Positions 1-8,767 of a stretch of 13,217 nt of DNA are shown piece after piece. Both the position numbers and the translations under genes were made by a program. The notes under the pieces are model-generated. The model was not told where the DNA came from. It made no database searches and saw only the letters and a program-made list of their open reading frames with translations. This DNA is from Candidatus Cloacimonadota bacterium (GTDB lineage: Bacteria > Cloacimonadota > Cloacimonadia > Cloacimonadales > TCS61): the NCBI GenBank assembly GCA_030668345.1, contig DAOUUD010000027.1, positions 1 through 13,217 on the forward strand. Direction: 5' to 3'. The first letter of the stretch is position 1, and every line of letters begins with the position of its first letter.

Positions 1-1367
1 CTTCCGAAGGTGGTTGGGATTTCTTAATATTCTATGTGGATAATATTGAAATGGGCTCCTGGAGTGGTAATATTGCCTGGAGTCAGGAAACATACACGAT
101 CACTGCTGGAGAACATACCCTTAAATGGGAATATGATAAAGATGGTTCAATAAGCAATGGAAGTGACTGTGGCTGGATAGATTATATCATCTTCCCGCCG
201 ATAGAGATTGTACCTATGGGTATTGTATCCGGTGTTGTAAGCGATTTATCTACAGGTCTACCTATTGAAAATGCCGATATTGAAGGTTTGGCTATCAGTG
301 GTCCCGATGGTTCTTACAGCTTTGAAATACTGGCGGGAACGTATGATCTAACCTGTACAGCCGATGGATATTATGATCTCATCGTTGAAGATGTGATGGT
401 ATCTGTAAATCAGACCACAACAGTTGACTTTGCTCTGGAAGCTTTAGCTATGCCGGAAGGACTGAGTTGTATTGTATTTGATTATAATGATGTGGAACTT
501 ACCTGGGATGTACCCGAAACTACCGCAGACGTTCCCGAAATAAGCCGGACAAAATCTGCTACCCGCAGTACAGCGAACACAAACAGATTTAAGAATTCGG
601 CATTAGATAATACTCGCGATCTTACCGGTTACAAGGTATATCGGGATGGCATGGAGATAGCCGAGATCACAGATCCTACGATACTCACCTATACCGATCT
701 TGCACTTGCCGCTGGAGATTATGATTACTACATTACTGCAATTTACGATATAGGAGAATCACTGCCTTCTAATGTTGAACCAGTTACCATTACTCTTCCT
801 GCTCCTCAAAATCCACAGGCTGTAACTCAGGGAGCAGATATCTTTGTAAGCTGGGATGTGCCTGCAAATAGAGCACTTTCCCATTACAAAGTATATTGTA
901 ATCTGGTTGTGATAGCAGATGACGTTTTGGAAACTTCCTATCTTGATCCTGATGTTCCGAACGGTACTTACACCTATAATATCAGAGCGATCTATAGCGG
1001 TGGTTATCAGTCTGCACTATCAACAGATGCTGTTATCGAACACGTACAGACAAATGCCGATGGGATCATTATTCCTGTGAAAACAGAGCTCAGCGGCAAC
1101 TACCCGAATCCGTTTAACCCAACCACAACGATAAAGTTTGGCTTGAAAGAAGACAGCAATGTAAGCATCAAGGTTTATAACATCAAAGGCTCTGTAGTAA
1201 GAACACTTGTAGATGGTGAAATGAACGCAGCTTATCATGAAGTTGTGTGGGATGGTAAAGATAACGCTGGCAGAACCACATCCAGCGGACTCTATTTCTA
1301 CAAGATGGTTTCAGAAGGTAACAGCGGCAGATATACTTCTACCAAGAAAATGATTCTTCTAAAATAA
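1..1367 (+). CDS. C-terminal part of a large secreted multidomain protein with T9SS sorting domain (5' end outside window)
   Basis: The frame is open from base 3 with no start in the window, so the GTG at 36 is internal and the gene begins upstream. Visible domains in order are: the end of a MAM-like jelly-roll (to about base 200; it matches the tail of the same domain in the downstream protease, with shared pattern TAGEHTLxWxYxKD and DYIIxPP); a carboxypeptidase-regulatory-like domain (about 220-450); two fibronectin type III modules (about 455-1040); and a Por/T9SS type A sorting domain (about 1080-1364) with YPNPFNPTTTI, a WDGKDNAG turn, SGLYFYKM and the terminal KKMILLK. Such tails send proteins through the outer membrane for release or surface anchoring, known from Bacteroidota; the assignment here rests on similarity. 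The enzymatic part, if any, lies upstream of the window. The first FN3 module carries a Ser/Thr/Asn/Arg-rich insertion at about 516-620. The gene stops with TAA and is followed by a hairpin terminator. Confidence 0.88.
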   Translation, partial: SEGGWDFLIFYVDNIEMGSWSGNIAWSQETYTITAGEHTLKWEYDKDGSISNGSDCGWIDYIIFPPIEIVPMGIVSGVVSDLSTGLPIENADIEGLAISGPDGSYSFEILAGTYDLTCTADGYYDLIVEDVMVSVNQTTTVDFALEALAMPEGLSCIVFDYNDVELTWDVPETTADVPEISRTKSATRSTANTNRFKNSALDNTRDLTGYKVYRDGMEIAEITDPTILTYTDLALAAGDYDYYITAIYDIGESLPSNVEPVTITLPAPQNPQAVTQGADIFVSWDVPANRALSHYKVYCNLVVIADDVLETSYLDPDVPNGTYTYNIRAIYSGGYQSALSTDAVIEHVQTNADGIIIPVKTELSGNYPNPFNPTTTIKFGLKEDSNVSIKVYNIKGSVVRTLVDGEMNAAYHEVVWDGKDNAGRTTSSGLYFYKMVSEGNSGRYTSTKKMILLK

Positions 1368-1379
1368 ATGAAAAGACTG

Positions 1380-1411
1380 AGTTGGGGGTATGAAAATGCC
1401 TCCAACTTTTT
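1380..1411 (+). terminator. Intrinsic terminator between the first gene and the C25 protease
   Basis: AGTTGGGGG (1380-1388) pairs with CCTCCAACT (1399-1407) through nine pairs, one of them G-U, around a 10-nt loop, and a run of five T follows (1407-1411). It ends 16 bases before the protease ATG and only about 10 before its Shine-Dalgarno site. It may therefore separate the two genes or act as a partial attenuator. It also argues against starting the protease at the ATG at 1368, because those 20 codons would simply encode the hairpin. Confidence 0.72.
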
Positions 1412-1427
1412 AAATCCGGGAGGAAAA

Positions 1428-3035
1428 ATGAAAAAGACTCTGATCTTAATGATCTTCTTAATAGCAGTTGGTTCTCTATTAGCAGAGACATTGTTGCATA
1501 CATATCAATTTGAAATGCCTGAGATGGTAACGAAAGAAAATTATATCGAAATATTATATGAGAATTGTTATAACATGGGCGAAGAAGGAAACCCTTTATT
1601 ACCTTATTTCAGTACAAATATTTTACTTCCCCAGGGGCAGGAAATTGAAAATGTACGAATTCTGACAGAAGAATATTATTCTATAATTGATAATATAACA
1701 ATCCAACCTGCCAGTAAAAAGTTTCCAATATATCAGAAAGCAGAAAATTATCAAATCGTACCAAATGAGGCTATTTATAACTCTTCTAATCTGTTTCCTG
1801 ATAATATGATCGATCATGTGAACACACAATATCTGGCGGGTCATTCGATCGGTTCTTTTTTAATTTGTCCTGTTGCTTATTGGCCTGCTGCGAAAGAAGC
1901 AAAATTCTTAAAAGAAATCGAATTTGAAATAACTACCAGGCAATCAGAACGAATCGAAGTATTAGAACAATTCTTGCATGATTCCAAAATTATAAATCAA
2001 AGAATTACAAAGATAGTGGAAAATTCCGAAGTTCTTTCTACATACAATTATCAGTTGAATCGTGATGAAGAATACGATATCCTGTTAATTACAAATAATG
2101 CTCTCCTGCCTGCATTTCAGGATTATATTGATTTTAAAGTTTCTACCGGCTATTTTGTAGAAGCAGTTACTACCGAAGATATCTATACAAATTATACAGG
2201 ACAGGATAACCAGGAAAAGATAAGGAACTGCATTATTGATTATTATCTAAATTTTGGGATTACTTTTATTATTCTGGGTGGAGATTCGGTACCAAATATT
2301 CCGGCTCAGGATATTATTCCTCACCGTGGTTTATCTGCGCTCGACGATAACAATATTCCTGCAGATATGTATTATGCCTGTCTGGATCGAGGTCCGGGAG
2401 GTGGTACTGGCCCCGATTGGAACAATGATGGAGATAATCAATGGGGAGAAGCGGGAGAATATGACCTGTATTCCGAGGTTGGAATTGGCAGAATATGTGT
2501 TGATGATGCTGTTGAGATCCAGAATTTTACTAATAAACTCACCATGTATCAGGATAGTCCGGTGATCGATGATACTGAGAAAGCATTGATGATAGGTGAG
2601 GAGTTGAATAATAGTCCCTGGACATTCGGTGGAGATTATAAGGACGAGATTCTCTTTGGAAGTTCTAATCACGGTTTTACAACAGTTGGAATTTCAGCTA
2701 ATTTTTCAGTTTCCACACTTTATGACAGAGATATGACGTGGGATAAATACGATGTTTATGACCAATTCAATATTACAGGTATTAACCTGCTAAATCATCT
2801 CGGTCATTCAAGTCCAACCTATAATATGAAAATGTATAACAGTGACATTACCACTTCCAATTTAACCAACGATGGTATTACTCGCGGATTTGTAATTGGA
2901 TATTCTCAGGGATGCTATAACGGTTCATTCGATAACTGGCATTGGAGCGCTGGCTATGGTGAGGATTGTTTTGCAGAAAAAATAACGACCCTGGAAACCG
3001 GGGAAGTTGCCTGCATTGCAAATTCAAGATATTGA
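1428..3035 (+). CDS. Gingipain-like C25 cysteine protease, N-terminal half ending at an in-frame TGA
   Basis: This half encodes the signal peptide, propeptide and most of the catalytic domain of a secreted peptidase family C25 (gingipain-type) enzyme. The start at 1428 is chosen because GGGAGG (1418-1423) lies just before it and because it begins a clean signal peptide (MKKTLILMIFLIAVGSLLA). The frame is also open from 1368, but that stretch is the terminator hairpin. Residues about 25-215 look like the gingipain propeptide. The catalytic domain starts near residue 216 (YDILLITNN) and shows the family features: DNQEKIRNCI, FIILGGD, a likely catalytic His-460 in HLGHSS and a likely catalytic Cys-496 in SQGCYNGSF. 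The frame ends at codon 536 (TGA) right after NSRY. The next codons continue the same domain in the same frame, so this is an interrupted gene rather than a natural C-terminus. As it stands, the product has both catalytic residues but no T9SS tail. Cleavage specificity cannot be read from the sequence. Confidence 0.85.
   Translation: MKKTLILMIFLIAVGSLLAETLLHTYQFEMPEMVTKENYIEILYENCYNMGEEGNPLLPYFSTNILLPQGQEIENVRILTEEYYSIIDNITIQPASKKFPIYQKAENYQIVPNEAIYNSSNLFPDNMIDHVNTQYLAGHSIGSFLICPVAYWPAAKEAKFLKEIEFEITTRQSERIEVLEQFLHDSKIINQRITKIVENSEVLSTYNYQLNRDEEYDILLITNNALLPAFQDYIDFKVSTGYFVEAVTTEDIYTNYTGQDNQEKIRNCIIDYYLNFGITFIILGGDSVPNIPAQDIIPHRGLSALDDNNIPADMYYACLDRGPGGGTGPDWNNDGDNQWGEAGEYDLYSEVGIGRICVDDAVEIQNFTNKLTMYQDSPVIDDTEKALMIGEELNNSPWTFGGDYKDEILFGSSNHGFTTVGISANFSVSTLYDRDMTWDKYDVYDQFNITGINLLNHLGHSSPTYNMKMYNSDITTSNLTNDGITRGFVIGYSQGCYNGSFDNWHWSAGYGEDCFAEKITTLETGEVACIANSRY
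3033..3035 (+). other. In-frame TGA interrupting the C25 protease
   Basis: The TGA stands between NSRY and WYVPVNTN, 40 codons after the catalytic Cys codon, and the frame is unbroken on both sides. From memory, C25 homologues commonly have Gly after NSRY, so one change GGA to TGA would explain it. It may be a true nonsense mutation, a base error in the assembly, or a site of UGA read-through. The same gene ends in TGA at 5256-5258, exactly after the sorting-domain tail, and the antiporter also ends in TGA, so UGA is not generally reassigned here. Confidence 0.85.
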
Positions 3036-5258
3036 TGGTATGTTCCCGTAAATACAAACATCACGTCACAATATCTGGATAGACAGTTTTACGATGCCAT
3101 TTTTGGTGAGGATATAACCCAGATCGGATTTGTCAACAGTGATTCTAAGGAAGATAATGCTTCATATTTCTCTTATGATGAGTATATGCGTTGGACAGTC
3201 TACGAAGAGAATCTATTCGGTGATCCATCCATGGATATCTGGACGGCTGCACCGGTTGATATTGTGGCATCATATCTACCGAGTTTATTGCTGGGAACAG
3301 AAGAAATGGTAATTCAAACAGACACCCCTTTTGCACGGGTTGGTTTAATGCAGAATGGTGAGTTGATAGGTAGAGGAGTAGCTGATGAATTTGGAAGCCT
3401 GACCATTGACCTGCTGGAACCCATTACCACTACGGAATCAATAGAGCTATCCATAATAGGACATAACAAGAACCGCTTAACCGATATGATCTTAATAATA
3501 GCAGACCAACCTTATGTGATCTATGAATCTCATCAGATCAACGATGCAGCAGGTAATGGCAATGAATTGGCAGATTTTGGTGAAAGCATTCTATTGGATG
3601 TAACCTTGAATAATATTGGGAATATGCCGGCAAACGATGTTGTAGCATTGTTAACTTCCGAAGATGAATTCATCACTATTACAGATGATTCTGAGAATTA
3701 CAACACGATCAATGCTCAAAGCACAGCAATTCAAACAGATGCATTTGCCTTTGATATTGCAGGAAACATACCCGATCAACATGAAATTGCCTTTGTCCTC
3801 GAAATTACGGGAACAGGAAGAGATACCTGGTATTCCGATTTCAGCATTATTGCAAACGCTCCGCACATTGTGTATGAAGAGATCATTATAGATGACTCTG
3901 CAGGGAATGATAACGGAATGATCGATCCCGGTGAAACAGTTGCACTGCTGATCCCCACTGTTAATCAGGGGCATATAATTTCCCCGGAAGCTACGGCTGT
4001 CCTTAATAGTACAAATCAACTTGTTACAATAACAAATAACTCTGTATTTCTTGGCGAGATCGCAGTTGGTGATACGGAATACGCCATGTATGAGCTTGTT
4101 GCTGATGCATCGATTGCCGAAGGTACTCCAGTTACATTAAATTATGAAGTCACAGCAGGAGATTATTTATTCGAATATGCAATTGTTGTTTCTGTTGGTT
4201 TGCTGCTGGAAGATTTTGAAACCGGTGATTTCTCCAGTTTTTCCTGGGAATTCAGTGGTAATGCGGATTGGACCATAGATTCGTCTGATCCGTATGAAGG
4301 TTCATTCTGCGGTAGATCAGGAACAATTGATCATAATCAGACCTCTTCCTTACTTCTTACACTCGATGTTATGTGTGATAGTGAAATAAGTTTCTATCGT
4401 AAAACTTCCTGTGAAGATGTAGGTAGTGTAACAGGAAATTATTATGACTATCTGGTTTTCTTCATAGATGACGTAGAAATGGATAAATGGGCTGGAGAAA
4501 CTCCCTGGGGAGAAGTGATCTTTGATGTTACTGCCGGAGAGCACACACTTGAATGGATGTACCATAAGGATGTAGGTATGGTTAGTGGAGCAGATTGCGT
4601 TTGGGTGGATTATATAATTCTTCCTCCTATTGCAGATCCCACACCACCGAACTTTGTTATCGATCCTCTCACTATAGAAAAAGAGATGGGAGAGAACACA
4701 ATTGAAACTGAGATATTAACTCTTTCCAACGATGGCGGAGGAGTTATAAATTACGAAATCGAAATATCCGAACCTCTTGATTGGATAGCTCTGGGAACGA
4801 TAAGTGGTTCACTTACTCCTGATGAATATAATGAGATCGATGTAATTTTTGATACAAATGAACTGGAACCGGGTGACTACAATTGCGATATCATTATAAA
4901 CACAGAAGAGAGAGAACAATTCACAGTTCCGGTGCTCTTAACAGTTACAGCTACTGATTCCGATAACAACATAATTCCTGCAGTTACAGAATTAATAGGA
5001 AATTATCCTAATCCGTTCAACCCCGAAACGGTCATAAAATATGGTCTGAAAACAGACACAAAAGTGCTGTTGGAAATTTACAACTTACGGGGACAAAAAG
5101 TGAAAACGCTGGTAAACGATTCTCAAAGTGCTGGCTATCATCAGGCAACCTGGAATGGTAGGGATAAGACCGGGAAACAAACAGCCAGTGGAGTTTATTT
5201 CTACAAATTCAAAGCAGGGAATTACACTAAAATTAAGAAAATGATAATGATGAAATGA
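3036..5258 (+). pseudogene. C25 protease, C-terminal half with Ig-like, MAM-like, BACON-like and T9SS domains (continues after the TGA)
   Basis: This is in the same frame as the upstream half; together they would give a protein of about 1,276 residues. Numbering from the ATG at 1428: the end of the catalytic domain (537 to about 611, with FYDAIFG and LFGDPSMDIW); a gingipain-type Ig-like domain (about 613-695); two related beta-sandwich repeats of about 110 residues (from about 697 and 814, each opening with a GNxNGxxDxGE-like motif); a MAM-like jelly-roll (about 928-1067); a BACON-like Ig domain (about 1075-1175); and the T9SS sorting domain (about 1183-1276, with NYPNPFNP, SGVYFYKF and KKMIMMK). 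The first ATG is at 3186, inside the catalytic domain, with no signal peptide and no convincing ribosome site, so independent translation is unlikely. If the TGA is a base error or is read through, the whole is a normal secreted protease. The stop lies 14 bases before the deiminase start. Confidence 0.8.
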
Positions 5259-5272
5259 TACAGAGACCATAA

Positions 5273-7327
5273 ATGAAAAAAGTAATATTAATAGGATTAT
5301 TCCTGATTTTTAATATCCTCCTCTTTGCAGATGGCATAGAGCAGGAAAATAACCGGTTAAAAGAGAATCCATTCCTGGGACATTGGCTCAGTTATGAAGA
5401 ATCTCAGCTGCAGGTTGATCTAAGACGTGATTTCTATCCTACAGACCCGCCCATAGGACCGGTTCGTAACATTGCCGAATTTGAACCGATGGAAGGCGTT
5501 CTAATTCGTTATCCTTTCGGGATAAATCATAACCTGATCGCCGCCATGTCACAGGAAACTATAGTTACGACCATTGTGCTCAATCAACCCCAGATGAATT
5601 ATGTGATCGGTTATTACAATTCAAATGGCGTGAACACTGCTAACTGCAATTTCCTGTTAGCTCCTTCGGATTCATGGTGGACAAGAGATTATGGTCCCTG
5701 GTATGTTGTTGACGGCAACAATGAGGTTGGAATTGTAAATTTTCCATACAATCGTCCACAACGTCCGAACGATAATGATATACCAATTGCAATGGCTAAT
5801 TTCCTGGGTATAGACCTTTATGGAATGGATTTGATACACACAGGTGGGAATTACATGACTGATGGAATGGGCATTTCAGCATCATCTGATCTTGTTATCT
5901 CGGAAAATCCAGGTCTTACTGTTACCCAGATAGACCAATTTGTTCTTGATTACCTGGGAGTTGAAACCTATCATAAAGTGCCCGATCCCAATGGAACTTA
6001 TATCGATCACATAGATTGTTGGGGAAAATTTCTGGATATTGATAAGATACTGATAAGAGAAGTTCCACCAACACATTCACAGTATGATGAGATCGAAGCA
6101 ACGGTGGCTTATTTTGAAGCTCAAACTTCCTCTTATGGAACGCCTTACGAAGTTTATCGCGTAAATACACCTGGTGATCAACCTTACACAAATTCTCTGA
6201 TCTTGAATAACAGGGTTTTTGTACCTATAACCGGTAATGCAACTTATGATAATGCAGCCCTGCAGGTTTATGAAGACGCAATGCCCGGCTATGAAGTTCT
6301 TGGTTTCACAGGAGATTGGTATTCTACCGATGCACTTCATTGCAGGACAAAAGGAACAGCCGATAGGAATATGCTGTATATCCGTCATATTCCGATCCTA
6401 CAGGAAATACCTGCGGGAGAAGATATTGATATTGCAGCTCAGATCGTACCTTACAGCGGTGAACCACTTTATGCAGATTCACTCATTGTCAAATATAAGA
6501 TAAATTACGGAAATTATAACTCACTGGTAATGCAGCCAACCGGTAACGATAATTATATTGCTTCTATCCCTGCATTAGATCCAGGATGTGAGATATTCTA
6601 TTATATTCATGCTGTCGATGAATCTGGAAATAATTCGAATCACCCGATTATCGGAGAGCCTGATCCGCATACTTTTACTGTGGAAGGAAATCCTTTACCT
6701 GCTGAACTGGTGGTAGATCCTGTTTCGTTCACGCTTGAAATGTCAGCAAATGAAATAACAGTTGATATCATGGAATTAACTAACGTTGGTGGCATGTCGA
6801 TGGATTACAATATCACCGGGTCAACTGAATGGCTTTCTTTGGATCCTGTTTCAGGAACTTTGCTTGCAGGTGCTTCCACAAATATTGAACTTACATTTGA
6901 TACCACAGATATGACACAAGGTGAATATACTACAGATATTATTATTTCAGATAATAGGGAAGAGACGATTATACCTGTAACTTTAACAGTTACGGGAAGC
7001 AACACCGGAGAAGATCTGCTAATTAATACAACTCAGATTTTAAGCATATATCCCAATCCGTTTAATCCGTCTACAACGATTTCTTTTTTCATCGCAGAGA
7101 ACGCAGAGAACGCAAAGCTTGTAATTTACAATTTAAAAGGACAAAAAGTAAAACAGCTTCTCAGCAAATCAGCAGGTCAGCTTTCAGCAGGAAAACACTC
7201 GGTTGTTTGGGATGGAAAAGATGATAACAATAAACCTGTGAGTTCCGGAATCTACTTTGCTGTTTTCGATGTAGATGATCATGGAAGTGATTATACCAGT
7301 GTGAAGAAAGTGATATTGCTGAAATAA
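5273..7327 (+). CDS. Secreted peptidylarginine deiminase-like protein (PPAD/PAD_porph family) with T9SS sorting domain
   Basis: It likely hydrolyses the guanidinium group of arginine in peptides to citrulline plus ammonia, outside the cell. It has a signal peptide (residues 1 to about 19), a deiminase domain (about 59-380), an Ig-like domain (about 383-466), a BACON-like domain (about 476-572) and a T9SS tail (about 585-684), which is the PPAD layout with an extra Ig-type domain. The active-site set is visible: Asp-139 in WWTRDYGPW, His-246 and Asp-248 in YIDHIDCW, Asn-307 in YTNSL and Cys-357 in ALHCRTKG. These match PPAD Asp130, His236, Asp238, Asn297 and Cys351 at offsets of 6-10 residues. 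Arg-161 and Arg-164 in YNRPQRP sit near where PPAD holds the C-terminal carboxylate of its substrate. A cytosolic agmatine deiminase is less likely, as those lack a signal peptide and C-terminal domains. The gene follows the C25 protease by 14 bases with no clear Shine-Dalgarno site, which suggests co-transcription and perhaps coupled translation. The sorting domain contains a 9-bp direct repeat (7094-7111). Confidence 0.87.
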   Translation: MKKVILIGLFLIFNILLFADGIEQENNRLKENPFLGHWLSYEESQLQVDLRRDFYPTDPPIGPVRNIAEFEPMEGVLIRYPFGINHNLIAAMSQETIVTTIVLNQPQMNYVIGYYNSNGVNTANCNFLLAPSDSWWTRDYGPWYVVDGNNEVGIVNFPYNRPQRPNDNDIPIAMANFLGIDLYGMDLIHTGGNYMTDGMGISASSDLVISENPGLTVTQIDQFVLDYLGVETYHKVPDPNGTYIDHIDCWGKFLDIDKILIREVPPTHSQYDEIEATVAYFEAQTSSYGTPYEVYRVNTPGDQPYTNSLILNNRVFVPITGNATYDNAALQVYEDAMPGYEVLGFTGDWYSTDALHCRTKGTADRNMLYIRHIPILQEIPAGEDIDIAAQIVPYSGEPLYADSLIVKYKINYGNYNSLVMQPTGNDNYIASIPALDPGCEIFYYIHAVDESGNNSNHPIIGEPDPHTFTVEGNPLPAELVVDPVSFTLEMSANEITVDIMELTNVGGMSMDYNITGSTEWLSLDPVSGTLLAGASTNIELTFDTTDMTQGEYTTDIIISDNREETIIPVTLTVTGSNTGEDLLINTTQILSIYPNPFNPSTTISFFIAENAENAKLVIYNLKGQKVKQLLSKSAGQLSAGKHSVVWDGKDDNNKPVSSGIYFAVFDVDDHGSDYTSVKKVILLK

Positions 7328-7345
7328 AATTCATTCTGATAAATT

Positions 7346-7375
7346 AATGCCCTCATTAAATCGAGGGCATTTTTA
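7346..7375 (+). terminator. Intrinsic terminator after the deiminase gene
   Basis: AATGCCCTC (7346-7354) and GAGGGCATT (7363-7371) form a perfect nine-pair stem with an 8-nt loop, followed by a T run to 7375. It lies 18 bases after the deiminase stop and closes the surface-protein block before the pgk gene. Confidence 0.9.
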
Positions 7376-7459
7376 TTCAGAAAAAAAATAGTTGCATAAT
7401 TATTATGATAATCAAAAAATTATTCTGAATTTAATATAACAAATTTCTAGGAGGAATAA

Positions 7460-8731
7460 ATGCAGAAAATTCCACAGATTCAGGATGCTGAGTTAAAGGG
7501 AAAGATCGTTCTTATCAGGGTCGATCATAATGTTGTTAAGAAAGGTATAATAAAAGATCCATACCGTATCGATGCGTCCCTCGATACGATCAAATTAGTT
7601 TTAAATAATGGTGGCAAACCAATCTTGATGAGTCATGTGGGAAGACCAAAAGATAAAAAAACCGGAAGGATCGAAATATCAGAAAAAACCTCGGTTCAGC
7701 CAATTGTGCAATATTTGAACGATAAACTTGGACTTACTTTTATTACACCGGAGATACAATACTCAGGAAATACTGGTTTATCTAATTTATCATATCAGGA
7801 AGAGTTGAAAAAACTGAAGGCTGGCGAAGTTGATGGATTGTATCTTCCCAATACGCGCTGGTTTGCAGGTGAAGAAAGCAAAGATGAGAAAACAGAAACA
7901 CTGGCTAAACAACTGGCAGAATTGGCAGATATTTTTGTGAATGATGCTTTTGGTTCCTGGCAGCCACATGCTTCTACATATAATATCACAAAATTCCTGC
8001 CATCATATGCCGGACTCTTAATGCAGAAAGAAATTGAAAACCTGAAAAGAGTTCTGGAACCGGTAAGACCCTTTCTGGCAGTAGTTGCCGGCTCAAAATT
8101 TGATACAAAGATCGGTCCTTTAACCGCTCTTCTGAAATCTGCAGATCACCTCATTATTGGAGGTGTAATTTATAATGCTTATCTTTGTGCGAAATACGGT
8201 TTCCGCATTAAAGGAATATCTGATGAAGACATACAGGCAGCATCCGAATTCGTTAAACTAACACAAGAATATCCAGGAAAAATTGTGGAACCCCTCTTTA
8301 TTATCGAATCTGACCTGCTGGAAGAAAAAATAGAAGGAAGCTGCAAAACACACAATATCCACGATTTGAAAGCAGGAACGGAATTAAATTATGTGCTGGA
8401 CGCAGCTCCACGAGCTTTTAAAGAAAAGAATCTTCAAGGAATTATTAATTTGGCAAATACCATTTTTGTGAACGCTGTAATGGGATTTACCCCACATTTT
8501 GGAGAAGGAACAATTGCAATGTATAGTTTGATAGATAAGAATAAAAAAGCTGCTAAATTATTTGGAGGAGGAGATACCCTGCAGGAATTCAAGAACCTGC
8601 TTCCAGTAATTTATAAAAAAGCATTAACTGATAATAAGTACTATTTTTTCACCGGTGGCGGTACGATATTGAAAGCTATCAAAGAGGGCTCGGCATTTGG
8701 TCTGGAACCTGTAAAAGCCTTGATGGAATAG
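7460..8731 (+). CDS. pgk: Phosphoglycerate kinase, divergent form
   Basis: Phosphoglycerate kinase moves phosphate between 1,3-bisphosphoglycerate and ADP in cytosolic glycolysis and gluconeogenesis. The start is fixed by AGGAGG at 7449-7454. The length of 423 residues is normal for the family. Recognisable motifs are RVDHNV (20-25), Arg-36, SHVGRP (58-63), PNTRWFAGE (130-138), FVNDAFG (159-165), GSKFDTKIG (211-219, carrying the two lysines), GGGDT (369-373) and TGGGTILKAI (398-407). Several signatures differ from the usual ones. RVDFNVP has become RVDHNVV. The GTAHRAHSS region reads GSWQPHAST, so the arginine that contacts 3-phosphoglycerate is missing. WNGPMG reads VNAVMG, and the LDIGP loop reads LDAAP. 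The fold is clearly PGK, and the lysines, GGGD and TGGG elements suggest nucleotide and phosphoryl handling are kept, but altered kinetics or substrate is possible. It is transcribed from the AT-rich gap at 7376-7448. I could not pick a firm promoter there. The ATL gene follows 36 bases downstream. Confidence 0.92.
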   Translation: MQKIPQIQDAELKGKIVLIRVDHNVVKKGIIKDPYRIDASLDTIKLVLNNGGKPILMSHVGRPKDKKTGRIEISEKTSVQPIVQYLNDKLGLTFITPEIQYSGNTGLSNLSYQEELKKLKAGEVDGLYLPNTRWFAGEESKDEKTETLAKQLAELADIFVNDAFGSWQPHASTYNITKFLPSYAGLLMQKEIENLKRVLEPVRPFLAVVAGSKFDTKIGPLTALLKSADHLIIGGVIYNAYLCAKYGFRIKGISDEDIQAASEFVKLTQEYPGKIVEPLFIIESDLLEEKIEGSCKTHNIHDLKAGTELNYVLDAAPRAFKEKNLQGIINLANTIFVNAVMGFTPHFGEGTIAMYSLIDKNKKAAKLFGGGDTLQEFKNLLPVIYKKALTDNKYYFFTGGGTILKAIKEGSAFGLEPVKALME

Positions 8732-8767
8732 AATTGCTCTATCCATAAGAAGCGGAGAAAAAAACAA

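Noticed and set aside
1368..1427. N-terminal extension of the protease starting at ATG 1368
   Set aside because: These codons spell a terminator hairpin and precede a better start at 1428 that has a ribosome site and signal peptide.
3033..3035. UGA reassigned to glycine, as in Gracilibacteria/SR1
   Set aside because: The residue fits Gly, but TGA ends the same gene at 5256-5258 exactly after the sorting-domain tail and ends the antiporter at 11640-11642. No other gene has internal TGA.
3033..3100. Selenocysteine insertion at the TGA
   Set aside because: The catalytic Cys codon is intact at 2913-2915, the position is not a redox site, and I see no bSECIS-like hairpin just downstream.
3186..5258. 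Independent gene starting at ATG 3186
   Set aside because: The ATG is inside the conserved end of the C25 catalytic domain, without signal peptide or clear ribosome site. It is the continuation of the broken frame.
7094..7117. 9-bp tandem repeat GCAGAGAAC in the deiminase sorting domain
   Set aside because: Only two copies and a partial third, in frame, coding for ENAENAK. Looks like normal sequence variation in this tail.
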